Shown piece after piece: positions 60,019-64,000 of a stretch of DNA of 64,000 bases; position 1 is the first letter of the stretch, and every line of letters starts with the position of its first letter. Below the pieces are notes generated by a model. That model was not told where the DNA came from. It worked only from the letters and a program-made list of their open reading frames with translations, and ran no database searches. The stretch is from an uncultured Bacteroidota bacterium (GTDB taxonomy: Bacteria; Bacteroidota; Bacteroidia; AKYH767-A; OLB10). The position numbers and the translations under genes are program-made. The DNA is taken from the NCBI GenBank assembly GCA_900696575.1, contig CAADHD010000010.1, positions 62,001-126,000 of the forward strand, given 5' to 3'.

Positions 60019-60882
60019 TTAATCTTTTCGGATACGGTAAATCAATGCCAGCCTGAACATCAGGCCTTCCTTGGCATCAAGTTCATATTCTATCCTTTCC
60101 TTTAACTTAACGCCTGATTTATACTTTCTCAAAAAAGAATAACCGCATTCAGCATTCAGTACCATAAAATGTGCAAAATAAAAATCGGTGAACAGGCCGG
60201 CATAATTATCATGCATACTGAGGTAACTGCGGTCGGCAAAACGGAACGATTTGGTATAGGAGCGGAATACCATTCCGGTATGTATTTTTAACGGAAACAG
60301 TTTGTATTCTGAAATAAGGTACGATGGAAGCAAGGCATTAATTAAAAAGCGATTCGACACTCTCCATTCAATACCTGCTAAAGGAATAATAAATAATTTA
60401 TCGTATTCCGTATTACAGTAAATCCCGAATTTGTATTTCAGATAAACACTGCGCTGTCTGGAATTGATGTTTACAAAACCGGCCTGATAATCATCCCCTG
60501 AAATGCTTTTCAGATCAGAATTTAATCTTCCTATAACCATAAACGTAGATTGCCATGATGTGTCTTTCCATGTATGTGAATAAACAAATGGGAGTGAAAT
60601 TCCATAAACTGCATTTTCCCAACTGCCGTCTAATTTTTCAAATGCCGGATTGATGGCATAAGCAGATGAAGTTCTTTTTACTCCATACGCCAAATCAGTA
60701 TGAAACCAAACCATGCGCTGTTCTGCTAATTCCGAAAATGGCAGGGAAATATACCGGATGCTAAACACATCCGTCCGGGGCTGCGCAACAACAGGCACGC
60801 ATAGCAGATGAATTAAAATTGAAATCAGACACAATCTAAGGGCAGATTGCCGCTGTTTATCAGTTTTTAAGTAACATTGCAT
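60019..60882 (-). CDS. Predicted outer-membrane beta-barrel protein
   Basis: 287 residues. Signal peptide LCLISILIHLLCVPVVAQ near residue 34 (the N-terminal 15 residues may be non-coding). The rest is alternating strands with a C-terminal RLALIYRIRK. It could belong to the DUF6268-like OMPs, but this is not certain. Divergent from the DUF4412 gene; a near -7 box (CATATTTG on the minus strand) is at 60896-60903. Confidence 0.6.
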   Translation of the reverse strand: MQCYLKTDKQRQSALRLCLISILIHLLCVPVVAQPRTDVFSIRYISLPFSELAEQRMVWFHTDLAYGVKRTSSAYAINPAFEKLDGSWENAVYGISLPFVYSHTWKDTSWQSTFMVIGRLNSDLKSISGDDYQAGFVNINSRQRSVYLKYKFGIYCNTEYDKLFIIPLAGIEWRVSNRFLINALLPSYLISEYKLFPLKIHTGMVFRSYTKSFRFADRSYLSMHDNYAGLFTDFYFAHFMVLNAECGYSFLRKYKSGVKLKERIEYELDAKEGLMFRLALIYRIRKD

Positions 60883-60900
60883 ACGCTAATCAGAGCAAAT

Positions 60901-61575
60901 ATGAAAAAAGCATTATTCACTGCCGCCATCTTAATTTCTTCAATTACAGTTAACGCTCAATGGAAAGGAAGTTATACTATGATTATTGAGCCGCACAAAG
61001 CAAAAGAAGCAGTTACCGCTTTTCTTAATTTTATGGAAAACAAAATGGCTATGGAAATGGCTATGGGTAAAGATGCATCGGTGGTCAGAAGCATTTTTGA
61101 TTTTAAAAATAATACGATTACAACAACTACCGAAAAAGAAGGAAGCAACAAATTCGCTATGGTTATGAAACTGAGAGAAGATGTGCTGGAAAAATCCAAT
61201 GAAGATGTTCAGTTTAAAACCACAGAGGAACAACGTACCATAGACGGATACCTTTGCACCAAAGTAATTGCTGAAACCAAAGACGGCATTACCGAAATGT
61301 GGCTTACCAGAGATTTAAACCTTAGTTATGAAAATACCATTGGCATGATGCCGAAAACAAAAAATAATCCTACTTCCGGTTTTTTAAAGGACTTAAAACA
61401 GTGGAAAGGCATAGAAGGATTTCCAATTGAAATGATTTCTTATCAGAAAAAGAAACCGGAAGAAAAGAGCTCCATCCGTTTTAAAGACATCAAATCAGAC
61501 GTAGTCAATGAAAAAGCATTTGATCTGAGCGGGTTTCAGGTCATGGACATGACACAAATGCTCAAAGGAAAATAA
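60901..61575 (+). CDS. DUF4412-like exported protein
   Basis: 224 residues from MKKALFTAAILISS; signal peptide ends near VNAQ. The segment TIDGYLCTKVIAETKDGITEMWLTRDLNL is typical of the DUF4412 fold, which resembles lipoprotein-carrier (LolA-like) beta sheets. Methionine-rich N-terminal part (ENKMAMEMAMGKDA). Function unknown. It precedes the DUF3467 gene by 11 bases. Confidence 0.75.
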   Translation: MKKALFTAAILISSITVNAQWKGSYTMIIEPHKAKEAVTAFLNFMENKMAMEMAMGKDASVVRSIFDFKNNTITTTTEKEGSNKFAMVMKLREDVLEKSNEDVQFKTTEEQRTIDGYLCTKVIAETKDGITEMWLTRDLNLSYENTIGMMPKTKNNPTSGFLKDLKQWKGIEGFPIEMISYQKKKPEEKSSIRFKDIKSDVVNEKAFDLSGFQVMDMTQMLKGK

Positions 61576-61586
61576 AAAAGAAAATC

Positions 61587-61895
61587 ATGGAAGATAAAAA
61601 TCAAAACCAACTGAACATTGAACTTAGCGAGGAAGTTGCCGAAGGCATTTACAGCAACTTAGCCATCATTACACACTCCAATTCAGAATTTGTACTGGAC
61701 TTTGTAAAAGTGATGCCCGGTGTACCAAAAGCAAAGGTAAAATCGCGCATTGTGCTCACTCCGCAACATGCCAAAAGATTATTGGCAGCCCTCAGCGATA
61801 ACATCAGCAAATTTGAAAGCGTACACGGCACCATAAAACAAACAGAAGCCATTGGCCTGCCCATGAATTTTGGCGGACCCACCGCTCAGGCCTGA
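61587..61895 (+). CDS. DUF3467 protein
   Basis: 102 residues, cytoplasmic. NIELSEEVAEGIYSNLAIITHSNSEFVLDFVKVMPGVPKAKVKSRI is the complete core of DUF3467, a small beta-alpha family common in Bacteroidota and other phyla. It ends with a Gly-rich tail. Function unknown. It is sometimes confused with GldC, which it does not resemble. Confidence 0.88.
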   Translation: MEDKNQNQLNIELSEEVAEGIYSNLAIITHSNSEFVLDFVKVMPGVPKAKVKSRIVLTPQHAKRLLAALSDNISKFESVHGTIKQTEAIGLPMNFGGPTAQA

Positions 61896-61944
61896 TTTAT
61901 CCGATAATCCGGAAATTATTCCGGTCATGAGATTCCGTTAAACA

Positions 61945-63114
61945 GTGAAACTGCTTTTCGTTACTCCTTATTATGTTCCCGCATGGAGGTATGGCGGCCC
62001 TCCGCAATGTATGGCTGATCTGGCAAAGCATTTTACTTCTCATCATCACATCCAAACCCATGTAATAACCCTTAATGCCAACGGACGTGAGACATTATTC
62101 GAAAGCAATGAGCCTGTAACAAAAACGGTTGATGGTGTCACCGTTCATTACCTGCCCCGTGCAAAAAATTTCACAGGCTATTCTTATTTCTACTCGTCCC
62201 TGATTGATGACTATCTGGAACGTTATAAAGGCGTTGACATTGTTCATGTACATACTCTGTTCAATGCCTTTTCAAAAAAAGGAATGCAGTTCGCTGTAAA
62301 GAATAACATTCCGTTTATACTCACTCCTCATGGTATGCTGAGCGATTACAGTTTAAAAAAATCATTGGTGGTGAAGAAAATACATCGCCTGCTCTTTGAT
62401 AATAAGCTAATCAGCAAAGCATATTCAGTACACTTCACGGCAACAGGCGAGGCCAACCGCGCTGAAATGAACCGTGAAATAAAAAAAACAATAATTCCGC
62501 TCGGATTTGAGTTTAATACACAGGACTTTTTTGAAGAAAAGAAAGAATCGGAAGTTTTTAAAATGATGTTTCTGGGAAGGCTGCAACCCATCAAAGGGTT
62601 AGAACCCCTGCTTCATGCCATTGCAGGTCTGGAAGAAAAAGTAAAATGCAGGCTTGTATTTGATATTTACGGAGGAGATGAAAACAATTACCGGCAACAA
62701 CTTATAAAACTTATTACATGGCTCAAACTTGAAAATCTTGTTAAACTGCGTGGCCCCGTGAATGCTCAAGAAAGAACAGAAGCGTTTAAACAACACGATG
62801 TGCTGGCTCTTACCAGTTATCATGAAAACTTCGGAATGGCTGCTGCCGAAGCTATGGCTGCCGGCCTGCCGGTTTTTCTTTCTGATCAGGTAAGTCTTGC
62901 TTCTTTTGTACTCGAAAACCGGTGCGGATGGGTTACAGCTATTGATGAAAGGCTTATTCAAAAATCAGTTTATGAAATGTTTTACACTACACTTGCCGAA
63001 CGAAACAAGATGGGAATGCGCGCTTTTAACTCTGTGCGAAAGCATTTTAATATGAACACTGTCGGTGAACAGTTCGTAAGTTTATACCAACAAGCAATAA
63101 GCAACAAACAATGA
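61945..63114 (+). CDS. Glycosyltransferase family 4
   Basis: 389 residues from a GTG start (KLLFVTPYYVPAWRYGGPPQ), the usual first strand and Gly-rich loop of GT4 enzymes. The C-terminal half has FLGRLQPIKGLEPLLHAI and the EX7E retaining motif HENFGMAAAEAMAAGLPVFLS. It transfers a sugar in surface polysaccharide or glycolipid synthesis; acceptor unknown. The stop overlaps the next ATG (ATGA). Confidence 0.92.
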   Translation: MKLLFVTPYYVPAWRYGGPPQCMADLAKHFTSHHHIQTHVITLNANGRETLFESNEPVTKTVDGVTVHYLPRAKNFTGYSYFYSSLIDDYLERYKGVDIVHVHTLFNAFSKKGMQFAVKNNIPFILTPHGMLSDYSLKKSLVVKKIHRLLFDNKLISKAYSVHFTATGEANRAEMNREIKKTIIPLGFEFNTQDFFEEKKESEVFKMMFLGRLQPIKGLEPLLHAIAGLEEKVKCRLVFDIYGGDENNYRQQLIKLITWLKLENLVKLRGPVNAQERTEAFKQHDVLALTSYHENFGMAAAEAMAAGLPVFLSDQVSLASFVLENRCGWVTAIDERLIQKSVYEMFYTTLAERNKMGMRAFNSVRKHFNMNTVGEQFVSLYQQAISNKQ

Positions 63115-63611
63115 GAAATCTTCAAATACTATTTTACGCAGCAGGATTGTTTTTTTTAATTGCATGTAAAGACACATCAAGAAAAAAAACAGATGCTGCA
63201 ACATCTGCTGCCTCCCCGCAAATAACAGAAGAACATTCTGTTCCGGATACGCTTCGCATGCGATCTGAACGTCAGGTCATTTTCTTTTTGCCCGATGATG
63301 AGGAAATCAATAAAATGACAGAAGCAGATAAAGAAGGCCAGGTAATTGAAACCATCAGTGACTTTATCTATTACAGCAGTATGGTTTGCGATTCATTAAG
63401 CGACTACAGCATTATATGCTCCCCGGTTACTTCTCACATCATCATGACGCAAGACACCTCAGCAAAGGCATTTATTTTCGACCGTAAAGACGCACAGCAA
63501 ATCACAGGCATGATTGTTTACGATGGAAGTTCCACTCCTGAAATTAACTACGGAGTAGCAGACTACAATGAATGGATGGGAATAATAAAAAAGAAACTGA
63601 AGCTGAATTAA
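63111..63611 (+). CDS. Lipoprotein, function unknown
   Basis: 166 residues, translationally coupled to the glycosyltransferase by a 4-base overlap. Signal and lipobox LFFLIAC (Cys19), a Ser/Ala-rich linker, then a compact domain (about 55-166) that I do not recognise, with the segment VIFFLPDDEEINKM. The convergent methyltransferase gene begins directly after its stop. Confidence 0.65.
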   Translation: MRNLQILFYAAGLFFLIACKDTSRKKTDAATSAASPQITEEHSVPDTLRMRSERQVIFFLPDDEEINKMTEADKEGQVIETISDFIYYSSMVCDSLSDYSIICSPVTSHIIMTQDTSAKAFIFDRKDAQQITGMIVYDGSSTPEINYGVADYNEWMGIIKKKLKLN

Positions 63612-64000
63612 TTACTGTTTCACCGCTTCCATATACATACTCAGCCTTGGAGTATTAGTATCAAAATAATCGGTATTACGCATAACGGCCGAACGGCTTT
63701 GCCCCCAACGTGAAGAATACACTTCCTGAAATCCAGCATTGTTTAACATGCTGCCCATTTTCTCTTCGGTAAACCAGTTCATGTGATGATAGGGGAAGCG
63801 TTGCTGCAGTTCCACTGGGCAGCGGTTAATACAATAATCAAGTGCGTCTTCCATTTTCATGGAGCTGAAAATGCGATACATTTCCTCATCCGAAATTCTT
63901 TGTTCAGCACCAATATCGGTAATCTCAGAAGCAGTAGAAGCAAAATCTTCAAGGAAAACCTGCGTTAGCGTAGCTTCCCTTAAAGGTATCTTCAAATTGA
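63612..64000 (-). CDS. SAM-dependent methyltransferase, C-terminal part only
   Basis: 129 codons ending at 63612; the 5' part lies beyond the window. Visible is the end of a class I methyltransferase: PYHHMNWFTEEKMGSMLNN, AGFQEVYSSRWGQSRSAVMR and the final strand PRLSMYMEAVK. The SAM-binding motif is outside, so the substrate cannot be guessed. Confidence 0.8.
   Translation of the reverse strand, partial: NLKIPLREATLTQVFLEDFASTASEITDIGAEQRISDEEMYRIFSSMKMEDALDYCINRCPVELQQRFPYHHMNWFTEEKMGSMLNNAGFQEVYSSRWGQSRSAVMRNTDYFDTNTPRLSMYMEAVKQ

Noticed and set aside
61587-61895. Possible gldC partner for gldB
   Set aside because: Size is similar, but the sequence is clearly DUF3467 and lies 56 kb from gldB.
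1-64000. CRISPR arrays, tRNA or rRNA genes, prophage, intact transposons
   Set aside because: No regularly spaced repeats, cloverleaf sequences, rRNA motifs or transposase motifs were seen.

Overview
The window is a 64 kb piece of a Bacteroidota chromosome. Three exported proteins end in a Por/type IX secretion sorting domain. GldB, PorV-like and TonB-dependent outer-membrane proteins are present, as is a fused CcoN-CcoO oxidase subunit. Starts lack Shine-Dalgarno signals, and many genes are preceded by the Bacteroidota -7 box TAnnTTTG. The genus cannot be fixed from sequence alone. No rRNA, tRNA, CRISPR array, prophage or intact insertion sequence was seen. Gene density is high: the longest gene-free stretch is about 245 bases.

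Layout. 1-3329: smc, cut by the window edge. 3546-10503: a secreted blue-copper protein, gldB, an OMP, nadE, a lipoprotein, Mn/Fe superoxide dismutase and a sorted surface protein. 10572-17578: a DUF5916 protein, an exported helix-hairpin-helix/beta-barrel-like protein, a PorV/PorQ-like OMP, a radical SAM/SPASM enzyme and a MIP18-type Fe-S assembly protein. 17688-20374: a TonB receptor, a 48-residue lipoprotein overlapping its end, and an unknown small protein. 20596-23678: a cNMP-binding sensor kinase with a receiver/thioredoxin-like/thioredoxin-reductase-like fusion. 23851-28096: an esterase, a GNAT enzyme and a GH92 mannosidase.

28115-36784 (minus strand) is a complete cbb3 oxidase locus, ccoI-ccoS-ccoNO-ccoQ-ccoP-ccoG-ccoH plus a SafE-like membrane protein. 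The small ccoQ and ccoS genes are included. 36935-38550: DUF2231, OsmC and a TonB-C-terminal-domain protein. 38572-45082 (minus): two adjacent class III adenylate cyclases and two adjacent lactone-oxidase-like flavoproteins. 45239-48724: a sorted polyesterase-like hydrolase, purF and a DUF559 remnant.

48733-54981 (minus) is a sulfur/persulfide island: ArsR regulator, TauE exporter, persulfide-dioxygenase-like MBL-rhodanese fusion, rhodanese, TPMT-type methyltransferase, two half-size YeeE/YedE transporters, thioredoxin, DUF983 and a rhodanese-thioredoxin lipoprotein. A 26-bp palindrome lies just upstream of arsR.

55227-60016: two paralogous small exported proteins ending in GTCPxRCP, a strong terminator and a giant hybrid sensor kinase with no DNA-binding output domain. 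60019-64000: an OMP, DUF4412, DUF3467, a glycosyltransferase, a lipoprotein and the end of a methyltransferase.

The most interesting items are the redox-domain two-component pair whose catalytic cysteines have been lost, the GTCPxRCP family, the sulfur island with its candidate operator, and a family of REP-like palindromes. One REP-like copy encodes part of a signal peptide.
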